Position numbers and translations under genes: made by a program. A model generated the notes under the pieces. The model did no database searches. It saw only the letters and a list, made by a program, of their open reading frames with translations, and had not been told where the DNA came from. DNA of 64,000 nt, from NCBI GenBank assembly GCA_037176845.1, contig JAYKXP010000103.1:109157-173156 (forward strand), in the 5' to 3' direction. Positions within the stretch are counted from its first letter, which is position 1. Each line of letters opens with the position of its first letter. This DNA comes from Paramarasmius palmivorus (lineage: Eukaryota > Basidiomycota > Agaricomycetes > Agaricales > Marasmiaceae). Of this stretch, positions 26,401-37,968 are shown piece after piece.

Positions 26401-29400
26401 AAAGATAGTGTTCGTTTTCTCTGGTCAAGGCGGACAGTACCTGGGAATGGGCCGACCTCTTTATGAGACCTCGAATCGTGTTCCGAAGTGCGGTTGATGA
26501 ATGTCATCACATCCTTCTAGCTCTTGGGTTTCCGGGAGTTTTACCGATTATCCTCGCACATGGAGTCGGGGGTACTATGGAACCTTCAGAGGAGCAAGAT
26601 GCATATCAGGCATCGGTATTCACTCTCCAGTATGCTCTTGGTAAAATGTGGATGTCCTGGGGGGTAAATCCCAGTGCAGTGATTGGCCACAGGTACGCCT
26701 ACTCATCACGATCCATTTGCAACAGAACTGACCAAGCTTCAACAGTCTGGGTGAATACGCGGCGCTCTACTTCGCTGCCGTTCTCACTTTACGAGGAGCA
26801 TTGGCCTTGGTGGCCCATCGAGCACGGCTTATGTTCGAGAAGTGTAGATTAGACGCTACTGGAATGTTAGCCATTAATCAACCACCGCAACGCCTCCAGG
26901 CCATCCTTACTTCACGTTTCTCCGAGCTCACCATTGCATGCTTCAACAGCCCAGCTGACTGTGTAGTAGCGGGTTCCGCTGACCAGCTTTCGCTTCTGAA
27001 GGCATACCTCGACAAGGAGATTGGTTGCAAAAGTACTGTAATCAGTGTGCCATTTGGATACCATAGCAAGGCCATGCTTCCAATTTTACCCTCACTGTCT
27101 GCCATTGCATCCAGTGTCGACATCGCAGCACCCACGATCCCAATCGTATCCAATGTTCATGGTACTGTAGTCTCCCCGGGTGACGCAACAGTCTTTGACG
27201 CCGACTACTTTGGGCGACATTGTGTGGAACCAGTTCGGTTTGACTCCGGAGTGAACATGCTCGTGGAGAACTGCGAGGTCAATGGGAACGACATATGGAT
27301 CGAGATTGGGCCACATCCTACAACTCTCCCCATGATCAAATCCAACCCTATCGTTCCCAAGGAAGCAACATCTATACCTTCACTCAGGAAGAAGCAGGAT
27401 CCGTGGCTTACACTGATGACTAGTCTCTCGCTACTCTACACGCGGAGCATTGACCTCAGGTGGCATTCGACATTTGATCATATTGAGCGTATCTCATGCA
27501 CTAGCCTCCCCTCTTATCCGTTTTCCAAGCAGAAATTCTGGGTTCCATTCGTCGAGGAGCACTCCACTTCCTCAAATATGACCGAACGTGCCCTAGAGTT
27601 ATTCCCGCCGAACGGCAGCCCATCGGTGTCGTATACACTCGTCGAGTCTATCATACAACATCCTTCGAAATCCAATGGACATGAGGCCATATTTGAAACG
27701 CCAGTTGAGATACTCGCCCCGTGGATCGCTGGTCACAAAGTTGGGGGTACAGCTTTGTGCCCTGCCTCTGTATTCATGGAGATTGCGCTCTGTGCTGTAC
27801 AGTTATCAAGAGAACACCTTTTGAATTTGCCTAGGAGTGATCCAGGGCATACACTACTTCGAAATGTCGAGTTCGTCAAGCCCTTGACACTCAGCATGTC
27901 TGCGGGATCTACCCTTCGTATCAGCATTACGCAGGACGGCGACTATGGCACATTCACGATTACCTCGAATGCTCAAAGCTTTGAGGATACTGTTCATGCA
28001 AAAGGCGACTACCGTGTACAAACGTGTGCGCGTACCAGCTTAAAACTCGAGTCATTTATGCCTCATTTCCTCGAGCGAATTTCGCATTTGACGTCGAACC
28101 CCAAAACGGAGACCTTGTACACACGCGTGGCATACAACATTGTTTTCCCCCGGGTAGTCGACTATGGCCACGAGTATCATGGCATTGAGCGTGTCTCCTC
28201 AGTGTTGGATGGAGATGAAGGGTATGCCCATGTGAAACTTCCTGCCATCACTCGTAGTGGAGCTTTTCTTGCCCACCCAGTTCTTATCGACTGCCTCCTC
28301 CATGTCTCGGGCTTCATTGTCAACATGCAAGCCGACGAAAACCAAGGGTACATTTGTCATGCCGTGGGTTCTCTCAAGATGCTTCCTAGTCTGATACAGA
28401 CCGATTCCCGACACATAGTATATTGCCGAACAACGTGGTCATCGAACAAAGGACAGGCGTATTCGGAAGTTTGGGCGCAGCAGGACTATGAGCCACGTCG
28501 GATAGTGTTGCATGCCAAAGATGTCACGTTCAAGCGTGTACGTCTTGATGTCCTGAAGCGAAGCCTGGCTCTGAGTACGAGTAAAGGACCTATCTCAGTT
28601 CAGTATTCCCAGCCTCTGTCGACGATTAGGCCACCGAACAAACAGGGAGTGGAGCGAACTACGACGGGCAATGTGGAGAGTCGTGTCCTCGGCATCCTTT
28701 CCGAGGCCTGTGGGATGGAAGTATCTGCCATAAATTCCACCAGTAGCCTTGATTCGCTTGGAGTTGATTCTCTGATGTCGATCGAGCTTCTAGAAAGGCT
28801 GAAGGCTGCCTTTCCCTCGATACCTTTGGATCATGATTTTCTATCACATTGCAATAATACCGCCGATCTCATTAGTGCGCTCTCCGCTATTGATGTTGAG
28901 GGTTCTTGCACACTTGTAACCCCGCCTGCAGAGGATAGTCCAACGCTTCCGCCTACCCCACAGTCTATCTCTTCCGAACTCCCTGTTGAACAAGATCTCG
29001 CAGGACACGTAAGGCAGGAACTTGCCACTGCCCTCAACTTGCCTGCATCTCAAATACACGATGAACACTCAGTTTGATTCCCTCGGGTTGGATTCGTTGG
29101 CATCGATTGAGGTTCTACATGAATTAAAGACCAAACATAATCTCAATCTCCCCGACGACGTATTCCACCAATATCCGACGCTCAGGTCACTCAAGGACTA
29201 CTTAGCCCAGAAGTTCTCCCAGCCGGTCGCAGCCCAGGATAACCTTGCTATCGAGAAGATATTCCAATTAGGAACTAACCCGAGAATCTACCAGAACGTC
29301 AGCACGAGCGACAGGGCCCCCATCTTTCTCATTCACGACGGTAGTGGCCTGGCAAATTACTATGAACGGCTTCAATCCCTCACTCGTTCATTGTGGGCCA

Positions 29401-30056
29401 TTCATAACCCGAGATTCCTCCTTTCTGAGCCTTGGAAGAACCTGGCTGAAATCGCGAAGGTATACGCTGATTTCATTATCAGTACGGTTGGGTCGGGGCC
29501 TGTTATCATCGGCGGTGAGTTATTATTCGAAACAATACGTCACGAAACTCATGTCTATATACAGGATGGTCATTCGGTGCAGTAGCCGCGTACGAAACCG
29601 CTGTGCAGATCCGATCCCGGCTTGGAAATGCAAGCAAGTTGACGGTCAAAGGTCCTCCTTCTCATAGATCCTCCGAATCCTATTAATCATGTCCCAATGC
29701 CTGGTCCCCTCGTACGATCTATCATTAAACAAGGAAAAGCTGGGAGTCAGAATACTCGGTCAAGCCGTGTTCGGGAACTGATACAATCCCAATTCGCATT
29801 GAATGCGAGTTTGTTGGGGGTATATGACCCGCTCGAGTCCAAGAAGGCCTTCGAATGATTCAACACCACCACCTATTGCCTTATTGCGCTCGACGAATGG
29901 GTACCAATCCCCTTCTGCGGATGTCGTCGTACCCGAGTGGTTGGCAGACCGAACGAATCCGGATACGGCGAAGAAGGGATGGGAGGAATTGACTAACAGC
30001 TTGCGCGTTTGGGATATCCGGGGAATCATTTTGAACCTTTTGAACCAGCTAATGTG
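23438..30056 (+). pseudogene. Non-reducing polyketide synthase (orsellinic-acid-synthase type), frameshifted
   Basis: Domain order SAT-KS-MAT-PT-ACP-ACP-TE. SAT: GQGSP motif and GFSSG where GXCXG is usual. KS (~24.68-26.1 kb): [15 protein letters not shown] and [36 protein letters not shown] (Ser, after a ~50-nt intron at 26692) and VPFGYHS. PT (~27.6-28.6 kb): His in GHKVGG and Asp in HPVLIDCLLH. Two ACPs: LGVDSLMSIE (~28.77 kb) and LGLDSLASIE (~29.09 kb). TE: GWSFGA (~29.57 kb). Breaks: one extra base near 26474, near 29070 (stop 29075-29077), near 29651, a stop at 29856-29858 with a further slip, and one near 30013. None fits a GT-AG intron without deleting conserved sequence. An intact enzyme of this type makes orsellinic acid from acetyl- and malonyl-CoA. 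Confidence 0.8.
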
Positions 30057-32027
30057 AGTCTTCGTATCCTTTTGCCCTAGTTCCGGATACTGATTCGATC
30101 TGCTAGATTCCACACGTTTCGGTTTGCATCAAGGAAGGCTGCGATTATCTCGAGAATATGTAGTTGTCATAGATTCGTTTTGTTGATTATGTGTCAAATG
30201 ATTATGTGGTATCAGTACATCCAAGTCTGAGAATGCCGCAACGCGAACCATGTTCTGAAAGCACCAAAGTTCCTTTAAAAAAACTGGACAACGACACACT
30301 ATCCTGGGGTACAGACTCGGATCTGCTAGGCTAGGATCAGATAAGAATGTTGCAGCGAGCAATATACGCTCACCTCAAGACCAGGAGTAGCCAGCGCCCG
30401 AATACTAGTTGCGTAGCTAATGTTCTTTCACTTTCTTCGTTGACCTACAGGCGGATTTAGAGGGAGAAGGTGGTTCTACAACAACGTATCCCCCTCGCGA
30501 TACCCCCGTAAACCTATCCTCCATTTTGAACGGCAAACACCTTCATGATGATAATTCCCAACAGCCTAGTAGTCTGTCTGAGACTGAGAAGGCAGGATTT
30601 CAAGATTCTTCGGCTTGTGTCTTCATTGGAACCGATATTCCTCTGTAGCAGGTCCTGAAATGACATTCTTCATCCGAGTGTACTTGAAGATATAGTCGTC
30701 GCACCTAAGATTCCGGCTAAATCCTTAACCTCCTGGCATCCATGTTGGTTTCTCAACAAGTTTTTGGAAAAGAGCTTGCCAACCCTGTCCATAGGCAGAT
30801 ACAAGAGAATGTAGTGTGAATAGAAAGAGGAAAAGCCGCACGAACGTTTGAGCCCATCGAATTTTCTCAGGATTCAACGGGCCGACAGACGTACCAATCC
30901 CTTGATCACAAACGACCACAATCTCTGCGGCTCCTACCTAACTTCCCTCACAATGTCTTCAATGTGACCCCGGACTAGGAAAATTTTAGTAGAAGAAGTC
31001 TTGGCGTAAACGGATGGTTGGACGGAACGGCCCAGTGCACCCTTGAAGGAGCGGCATTTGGTATGACCTATCTGGTTTTTCGTGTGCATGCTTACGATTC
31101 AAAGGATGGTGATTTCATTCCTTTTGTGAACACCATGGAACACGGGTATGAGCTGCGTATAAGATCCTCCAGAAGGTGGGTATTACATAGTTTAAACATC
31201 GTTTTGCTAAACTTACACTCTAGGATAATAGGTATAGGTTGCATTGGCTCACCAAAGCTCGGGACTGCGGGGGGATGGATGACACTTTGACTCGGAGGAA
31301 GGGAAGGGGGCCTGGCCTGGGATGTGGTTTCGACGGAGGAAGGCTGACTTTGGGGTTTTGGAAGGGTATCACCGAAGCAACCGATACTGGACTCGCACAC
31401 ACCAATGACGCAGTAAACACTGATACTACCCTAGTTATCATGGTTTTGGCGTCGTGTCAGCTCCGAATCATCTCTTGATGTCTACAAAGAGCAAGGACAG
31501 AGTCGCCTACATCACAATGCCCGCGGAATGGTTCCATGAGAAAGGTCGAATTGATATTGTCTTCCTGCTGCAGGCAAACACCGGTTGGGTGTACTAGTCT
31601 AGTGTTCGAGTGCCGGTCCTTTCTACCTCACGTTCCTATCGACTTTGTTTTCCCTTCATTTTCTAAAGTTATTCGCGCGAGTGGACATACGCAACGCTGC
31701 TTAGTACCGTTTGTTCACGGCTTTTGGGTCATATTCATCGATTGTGTATCGCCAACTGCAGCTTGCGATCACTGTGGCTATTCGAATCTTTCCTTCCCGT
31801 TATCTCTCTTCTCTTCTACTCACAGGCAGCTCATAGGTCAAATCTATCGTCACTACTGAAAGCGCTGGGCACTAGTCGGGCGTCAAAGGTATAGATATTT
31901 ACGTACACAGCCTAATATTATCGTACGATTCGGGTTCCGTTTTTTCTTTGCGCTCCGGAATCCGGATCATTTTTACAGTAAGTGCTCCCGGACGCTCATC
32001 CTACATATCTCACAATCTATCATAGAT
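30057..32027. other. Intergenic ~2 kb with orphan exon-like frames
   Basis: No gene recognised. A 65-codon open stretch at about 30451-30648 (plus), preceded by a CTACAG acceptor and ending GTDIPL-stop, looks like a last exon but lacks an obvious start. A minus frame at 30725-30919 contains a hydrophobic segment. Both may be remnants. Confidence 0.4.
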
Positions 32028-33038
32028 CTATCTACGTTCGCGACTCAATACGTAGACTCTAATATCCTCAACTTTCGACGAAGGCAGAATGTAACTCCCC
32101 CTCTCTCGGAACCCCATCGACCGGTACCTTTGGACCTATCAATACACTCAGCAGTCGTCAGGGTTGTTGGATGATGCCTTACGTTCTGGGGAGGACATGT
32201 TGAAAGACTGAGGAATTCGTTTGCTTTCAGAGGCCTTGGAGAAGGTACGTCAGGGTTCGACTTCAATGTGCATATGATTTTTCTGACCGACCTTCTTGTG
32301 TAGGGTATTGACAATTGCCTTTCCGTATCCCCTACCTTGGTGATCAGGATCCGTTACAAGGCTGGCGCACCACCAACGCTTCAACCTTTCCTACAGACAA
32401 CTGAGACTAGGGTGCGGGGAGGCTGAAGAGACAGGTCATACCTCATCTGTGAACAACGTCTCCACATGGTTCTTTCTCGCTTCTGGATACTACGAAAACA
32501 TTAGTTCAATATCTGACCGAAAAGTGGGCACTCTTCACCGTTTTGATGAACCATTGTTGCTGTTCGGCGCTGAACTTCTTGAAAAGGTCATTGAACCCGA
32601 CAGCTCGCTGTGCTTCACTATCAAGGGTGAGTTCTTTACCCCGCGCTGGACACTACACATCACTCACGTTCCAAATAGCCCAGTACCTGGCCGAAACCAT
32701 AAGCCAAAAGATACGATATCGCCCGAGTCACCCTTCACCGCGTACATGCACCCTTCCAGCAATGTCGCGCGAATCATGGCACGCCCAAGGTCCGGAACCA
32801 ACGTCAAATCCCCGCCGAGCATGACCTTCATGGATAGATCTGTAGCAGGGTCGGTCATCTCCCGCATTCTCCGTGAGCTCGCGTACTTACCGCCCTCATA
32901 GGCCTTGACATGGATCGCAACCGCATGCTCTAACTCCGCCTCTACAAGTTAATTCTCGTAAGCCCGCCTACCCCGTTCGTGGAATTGTGAATGCTTACCG
33001 GTCAACTCCTCAATGCGATGAACAGGTACCTTGGACAT
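32028..33038 (-). CDS. GNAT-family N-acetyltransferase, copy 2
   Basis: Paralogue of the gene at 13531. Start MSKVPVHRIEELT at 33038. The first introns fall at the same codons as in copy 1 (after LT-G and after the AYEGG/AMK position). It shares MLGGDLTLVPDLGRAMIR and the acetyl-CoA loop DPDHQGRGYGKAIVN (Tyr-to-His relative to copy 1's DPDYQGRG). The next exon needs a GTCAGA donor near 32288 and an AAAG acceptor to read VANEFLSLSTCPPQN; the last exon reads QRYRSMGFRERGSYILPSSK and stops at 32028-32030. On this model the gene is intact. Acceptor substrate unknown. The two copies bracket the PKS, methyltransferase, SDHA and F-box genes. Confidence 0.68.
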
Positions 33039-33362
33039 GATATCTATCGCGGGAAAGTCACCCGGGTGTAATGGATGGGTGGGGATGCTTAAAAGCTACG
33101 CCTTTAGATACCGTCGCGAACCGGTGCATGCGTATATACATCAACCGACGGAGAGTACTCAAGTGCGTATGACTTCTCTTGATTTGATCATCTTTACGCT
33201 GATAACACAATTGAACAGAACATTACATTGGAAATGCTATGCAGGCTCAGATCCGATGGAAGTGGTTATTGACGCCGGTTTCCTTCACAGCTCTAGGTCT
33301 AAGAATGATGATTGGTGAGTATCTTTCCCGTTCTTTCCAGTTACGCGTTTGGGTGGGTCTTG
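33039..33362. other. Divergent promoter region, 324 bp
   Basis: Between GNAT 2 (minus) and the But2-like gene (plus). A TATA-like GTATATACG lies ~95 bp upstream of the GNAT 2 start. Nothing else seen. Confidence 0.4.
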
Positions 33363-34240
33363 ATGTTCAGCCGTCGTAGAACGTATACTCGACTACCTCA
33401 ATCCTTTGAGGGGCATGCAGGTCGCAATGAAACTAGTAACACAAGTATGTTGTCGTTTCCTGATGTCGTTATGAGGGTTAACGAAATTACTAGGTCTCCT
33501 CTCAATCTGGCTGGCGGTGGTCGGCGTTGTTTCGCTGCTGAACGTCCTCATCTTGACCTATGACACCTTTGGCGCCTTTTCCCACATTCCTGACACATGA
33601 CTTGAGCCGACTAGAGCATCGTTCCACGTACATTGGATTCGAAAGGCTCTACAACTCAACACATAAATCGACTCCGCACCGTCCTATTGTTAATGGGCCT
33701 CGCCATCTCAGTGTAGTGTCGTCCAAAAGCCCAGATTCTCCTACGCGCAGGGTCGACGGTACTATTACACCGACACTGGTTACATTCCCATGGAGGAGTA
33801 TCGGCTCACTGTCAATTCAGAGGTAACGCCGCTACTCGTGCTCTATTCGGCTGTCATACTGACTATATTCTACAGACGTCAAGTATCGCACAGTTCCAGA
33901 TCATGGATTGGGGTATGGAGAGCTGCCAGCTCGTCATTCACCCGCCGGCAGTCAACGACACGAATAGCTTCTCCATGATCCGCTTCCCGGGCGTAATCGA
34001 TGTCTGGGTTTTGGAGCCCATTTCGGATTCCTATCTGCAGAGACCTACCTGGAGTCGGAAACCAAAACGAGCGAAGCTGCTTGCTTCCATGGAAGTTTCT
34101 TATGGTGCTGAAACACGCTCGCCGACGTTTTCGTGCCTTTCCGCATCTCTGCACGGCTTTGAAGTCGCTTGCGCATCCAATGATCCTGGTTGCCAGACAG
34201 ATTTGATGCGTATGGGTTGGAAAAGGAACGGTAAGTAGCG
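33363..34240 (+). pseudogene. But2-C-like single-pass membrane protein, frameshifted
   Basis: Layout of an Agaricomycete family annotated as ubiquitin 3 binding protein But2 C-terminal-like: a short N-terminus (MFSRRRTYTRLP), then across a GTATGT intron a membrane segment (LLSIWLAVVGVVSLLNVLIL, ~33500-33560), STYIGFERLYNST, and, after an intron at 33823, SSIAQFQIMDWGMESCQL, VIDVWVLEPIS and LHGFEVACASNDPGCQTD. The frame changes near 33590 and again near 33740, where one base is missing before YAQGRRYYY. I found no intron for either. The final exon beyond 34240 is unclear. Function of the family is not established. Confidence 0.55.
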
Positions 34241-34584
34241 CCTCTAATCTTGTCATCGTAGCCTGCCGCTAATGTCCTTATTTAGTATTGTACATTGAAC
34301 AGTCTCAGTCACACTGATGATAGATTCTCTCCGCAGCCCGTACAACACAAGTACTTGTTGCGCGTTGGTTGTTATGTTGAAAATAGAATGATGACTTGAT
34401 CCTATACGCGTATAATCGTCGGAGATTTCATCCCAAATGAAAAATTAAGTCGCCCTGATGGTCTCCTGTAACCCTGTTCCTTTCGCTAATATGTCCGTGA
34501 ATCCCCCTTTCACATCACCTTATCTTTCATTGATTGTTTTCGTAGCTAACACCGACTTTACGCTCCTTCCTTCCAGAAGTCGTG
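34241..34584. other. Intergenic ~340 bp
   Basis: Between the But2-like remnant and the first UstYa-type gene; may hold the last exon of the former. No other feature. Confidence 0.4.
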
Positions 34585-35223
34585 ATGGCCACTAAACTTT
34601 TCCTCGCCTGTTTGACAGCGCTGAACTTGCTCGTTCTTGTGTTACTTCAATTTAAGGGTCATCGGGTTCATAAGATCATCGATCAGGGTACGGACATTCG
34701 GGATCTCGTGTTCTCAAAGGCGAGCTGACCATGGTGTTGTCCAGTAGCCACCTCATGCGTGAATGCCGATACAGTCTGTATATGGCCTGTTCTCGGAGAC
34801 GGCCTCGTGCGGATGTCTGTGGAAGATAGCGTTCACTATCAGCTCGATGACACGCCCGAGACTGAACAAGAATGGAGCTCGCTGTTTCCAGGGAAAGGCC
34901 TTATCTATCACGGGGAAGACAAGCGTGTCTTTACTGTCTCAATGTTCCATCAACTGCGATGTTTGGACGCTTTGAGAGCCGGGGTGGTAAAGGTGTACAA
35001 AGCTAACCACACGGCAGTCGAGCTTGCGACACCGTTGTTGAACCATTGTCTCAATTACCTGCGCCAAATCACGCTTTGTAATGCAGATATACACTTCGAT
35101 CCCCTAGTTGGAGACGAGAGTGGTACTTCATTAGAAAGCAGGCGATACCACATCTGTAGGGACTGGAGTAGGGTGTATCAGGAATTGGAGCGGAACCAGA
35201 AGGTGTACAATTCCAACTTGTAG
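34585..35223 (+). CDS. UstYa-type (DUF3328) protein with altered HxxHC motifs
   Basis: Exons 34585-34687 and 34748-35223 join (G|CC) to 192 aa. An N-terminal hydrophobic segment (LFLACLTALNLLVLVLLQF, residues ~5-23) would anchor it in the secretory membrane. The body matches DUF3328: MSVEDSVHYQLDD, EWSSLFPGKGLIY, FTVSMFHQLRCLDALR, LLNHCLNYLRQITLC and HICRDWSRVYQELE. Members such as UstYa/UstYb oxidise and cyclise ribosomal peptides, and others hydroxylate or chlorinate small molecules. The two family motifs HxxHC are both changed here: HQLRC (second His to Arg) and LLNHC (first His absent). It may be non-catalytic, act with the partner at 37969, or have a different activity. Confidence 0.8.
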
Positions 35224-35554
35224 GCCATGAATACGTGTTGTAATGAATCTCTGTAAATACTTGAACACATCTAGCAATTGCAATCAAAGCAGATCCAGAT
35301 CCCAAAGGTTTTGGTAACGTCATTGTAACTAAAAAGTGCGGGACCGAGGAAGTCCTGCTTATTCTACGGTCTTCTCTTTGGAATGTCGCTTTACATGGCA
35401 AATCATCGTACCACAGCCCTCCCGAGTCCCTTGCTGTTCAGCTCGCTGATATGAAACGTTGCATCAAATGATTCGGGTTGGACCGCATTTTTGCTTTAGG
35501 CAGAAACACCGACGATTGCAAGTCAAATCCCGTCACATTCCTTCAATCCTTGGG
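35224..35554. other. Intergenic 331 bp
   Basis: 3' flank of the first UstYa-type gene and upstream part of the short secreted ORF's promoter. Nothing else seen. Confidence 0.4.
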
Positions 35555-35563
35555 TTATAAATA
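35555..35563 (+). promoter_or_regulatory. TATA box of the short secreted ORF
   Basis: TTATAAATA about 67-75 bp before the ATG at 35630, good spacing for a Pol II start site. It supports this tiny frame being a real gene. Confidence 0.5.
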
Positions 35564-35629
35564 CGGTTCTAGGATTTGAATAGCCCACTTTTTTTAACCT
35601 TCCGCCACAAGAAGACCGAACGACACACT

Positions 35630-35850
35630 ATGAGGACCTCATTCGCGACCTTCTTGTCTACTTTTATGGTCCTCCTCCTCTTGGCTCCATCTATACAAAC
35701 AGCAGTCCTTCGTCAACGAACTATTTCTCCTGAAGAAATTGACGGTGAGTTTGGTTTGGATGTTATAGTGCGAAGAGATTGACGAGCTGTTCACCGTAAG
35801 CCGACGAGTTGTTAACAGGCGCTCCGCCACCTTCAGTATTTTTGACGTGA
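35630..35850 (+). CDS. Very short secreted peptide precursor candidate
   Basis: Begins MRTSFATFLSTF and has a strong signal peptide (MVLLLLAPSIQTA, cleavage likely after residue ~25), followed by VLRQRTISPEEID. A GTGAGT donor sits at 35745. With acceptor AACAG at 35818 (74-nt intron, phase 1) the tail reads GAPPPSVFLT-stop, 48 aa, stop at 35848-35850; with acceptor TTCAG at 35836 the same frame gives VFLT-stop. Unspliced, it ends RRD at 35782. The mature part is only ~20-25 residues, has no Cys and carries Arg residues near the N-terminus. It lies between two UstYa-type genes, the arrangement of fungal ribosomal-peptide clusters, but shows no repeated core. Function unknown. Confidence 0.4.
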
Positions 35851-36303
35851 TCAGCACCTACTCATTATTGTTCGTGTGATTCCTTACTATACGTAAATCG
35901 TTTTCTGATATTTAATTGCTATAGCTACAACGGCAGTATGCTGTTCCCCAGATGCATGATACCCCTTCGCCGCCCTCCATTTCCACATGTACTCGTATTG
36001 TTTAATTTCAGACACAGTAGAAGCTTATTTATTCAATTCTTGCTACATAGTTCCAGTACTGGAGGCAACAAAGAAATATTTCCACTGAGTCCTAAGCGCT
36101 AAGCATGAGTGTGCGGGGCGCCGGCAGTTCATAACTTCCCAGGTTCATATGCCCGATCAGCGTTTCCCTATCACAAAATTCAGGGAAGCAGACCGGACAG
36201 ACATCACAATCAATACGCAGAGGTATTGATAGATACATATGGAGTTTTTTCCGACGGGAATACACGGTAATAGATATACACTGTCAAATGGCACCATTTA
36301 GAA
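35851..36303. other. Intergenic 453 bp, convergent
   Basis: 3' flanks of the short secreted ORF and of the 7-TM gene. No feature recognised. Confidence 0.4.
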
Positions 36304-37532
36304 TCAATCGTTCAGCACAGAGCTTGACTGATTGTGTCCCTTCTCCAGATCGGCGTCACGTAGGGTAGAATCTGTGGTGGCAGTGGCGAAACTGAGCTGC
36401 GTAGAGCTCAGCTCTCTCGCCGTCTCTTTCGTCCACGCCTTTCCCAATGCAACTCGATGAATAATAAGTAGAGGTGCAAGTCCCTGAAATGTAATTCAGT
36501 ACGTAGGATAAGTATTTTGTGACGCGAATGTCACCTACAACGTACGATCCCCAAAGATTGGTGAATAACGTGTATACAACATTTCCCGCTCCCAATAACG
36601 CCGCGAGGATGATTCCAAGCACACTGAACGGTAATGCCGATTCAACAAGAATGGCTATAACGCCTGTGTATACTTGCGATAGTTCCTTCGAATTTACAAC
36701 CTGACGATGTATCATGTTAGCTGGTGAAGAGGTTCTGGAACGAGACGTTTAGGACCTTATTGATTTGCTGTCGTGCGACGAGTAGCCGGAAGATAATGAG
36801 ACCCGTAATAATGATATTGACTGCGCACGTAAGAGCAATCCAAGGAACCGCGAAATCTACAGAGTTCTGGCCAAAAAAGCTGGAGCCTGGCAACGCGCTT
36901 TGTACTAGGGAAACAATAGACAGTGCTATATCATGCTGGATGAGTCTCGAACCATTGTGAGTGGATGTTCACATACCCGTAGAGCCGAGGAAGAGCAGAA
37001 ATGGAAGGATAATGATGTATATGTTCGAACCCCAGATGATGTAGCATCGGTATAGCTGGGATACAGTGTAAGTATCTTGTATATACGATAGGGAATTGGA
37101 TAACGCACCAGTAGTGAGTCCCCCATTAAGTTCCCAAACATTGCAAAGGCCGTTCCCGAAACATTCGTCCAACTTGCGGCTGTAGCAACATAATAACCGT
37201 ACGGACCATCCTCATGGTCTCGGTGTTCTACCCACATATTCTGCCCCAGAAGAGCGTTCGCCATAATCGAGAATGTCATACAAATGACCATCATGGTCAC
37301 GTATGCTATAAAGAACATCCTGCTCTGTGGAGAACGGGAGTGGCCATTGTACAGAAGGTAGATACTGTTGAGGGAAATGTATACGATGAGACCTATCAAA
37401 AAAATCATGGTTAGGAATACAGTGGTGTCTTGAAACAGAGATCAAGTGACGAGACGAACCATACAAGATAGATTTGAAGATGATTCCTAAATACCAATAC
37501 CGCTCGAATTGGAGTGTTGGGTTTTCTGCCAT
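36304..37532 (-). CDS. Seven-transmembrane fungal integral membrane protein
   Basis: Start MAENPTLQFERYWYLGIIF at 37532, stop at 36304-36306. After splicing, about seven hydrophobic helices are visible: YLGIIFKSILYG / LIVYISLNSIYLLYN; MFFIAYVTMMVICMTFSIM; GTAFAMFGNLMGDSLLVY followed by RCYIIWGSN; IYIIILPFLLFLGS; VPWIALTCAVNIIITGLIIF; YTGVIAILVESALPFSVL; and the last ending GLAPLLIIHRVALGKAWT. The RCYIIWG and HRVALGKAWTKET signatures are typical of a large Agaricomycete family of unknown function with receptor-like topology. The C-terminus is a short charged tail. It sits between two UstYa-type genes; a transport or sensing role for a cluster product is speculation. Confidence 0.75.
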
Positions 37533-37968
37533 GAGTTGATGTTGTGGGGCCTGGGCGACGTCAAGGAGAGAACAGGTCTAAAGGCCTCCAATTGTAACAG
37601 TGTCACACGAGAGATATAAGGGTGAAAGGGTGACGGCTATCAACAGAGCACGTATCAGTAGGTATCAGTGCCTGTCCATATTAGCATGGGAAAGAGGAAG
37701 GGCAAAGAACCGTCAACTACAGACGGAATGATCCCAAATATCCAATGGCCATGGGATCTCCTTATGGCCGAACATTTCTCCAGTTATCCCACTTTACTCC
37801 GTGCTCGATGGTTGTTGGGTTGTCCAGAATGATGGCGGGTAGTCAGGTATCTGATGCTTGATAAATATCCACTCACTCAGCACGGCATTCTTGATTTCTC
37901 TTTTAATCTCTACCTATTGGGCTGCCGCTGCCTTCGTTACCTGTTTCGACTCGAACTCCTATCACGGA
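37533..37968. other. Divergent promoter region, 436 bp
   Basis: Between the 7-TM gene (minus) and UstYa-type gene 2 (plus). An in-frame hydrophobic extension exists upstream of 37969 but lacks a clear ATG. Confidence 0.4.

Noticed and set aside
30725..30919. GIGTSVGP segment as part of a DUF2235-type hydrolase.
   Set aside because: The resemblance is limited to a few residues and no further family motif follows.
32230..32300. Apparent frame break near the C-terminus of GNAT copy 2.
   Set aside because: Donor GTCAGA with acceptor GAAAG gives a continuous frame into ANEFLSLSTCPPQN; treated as intact.
35630..35850. The short secreted ORF as a basidiomycete mating pheromone.
   Set aside because: No C-terminal CaaX motif and no Cys; it has a signal peptide, which these pheromones lack.
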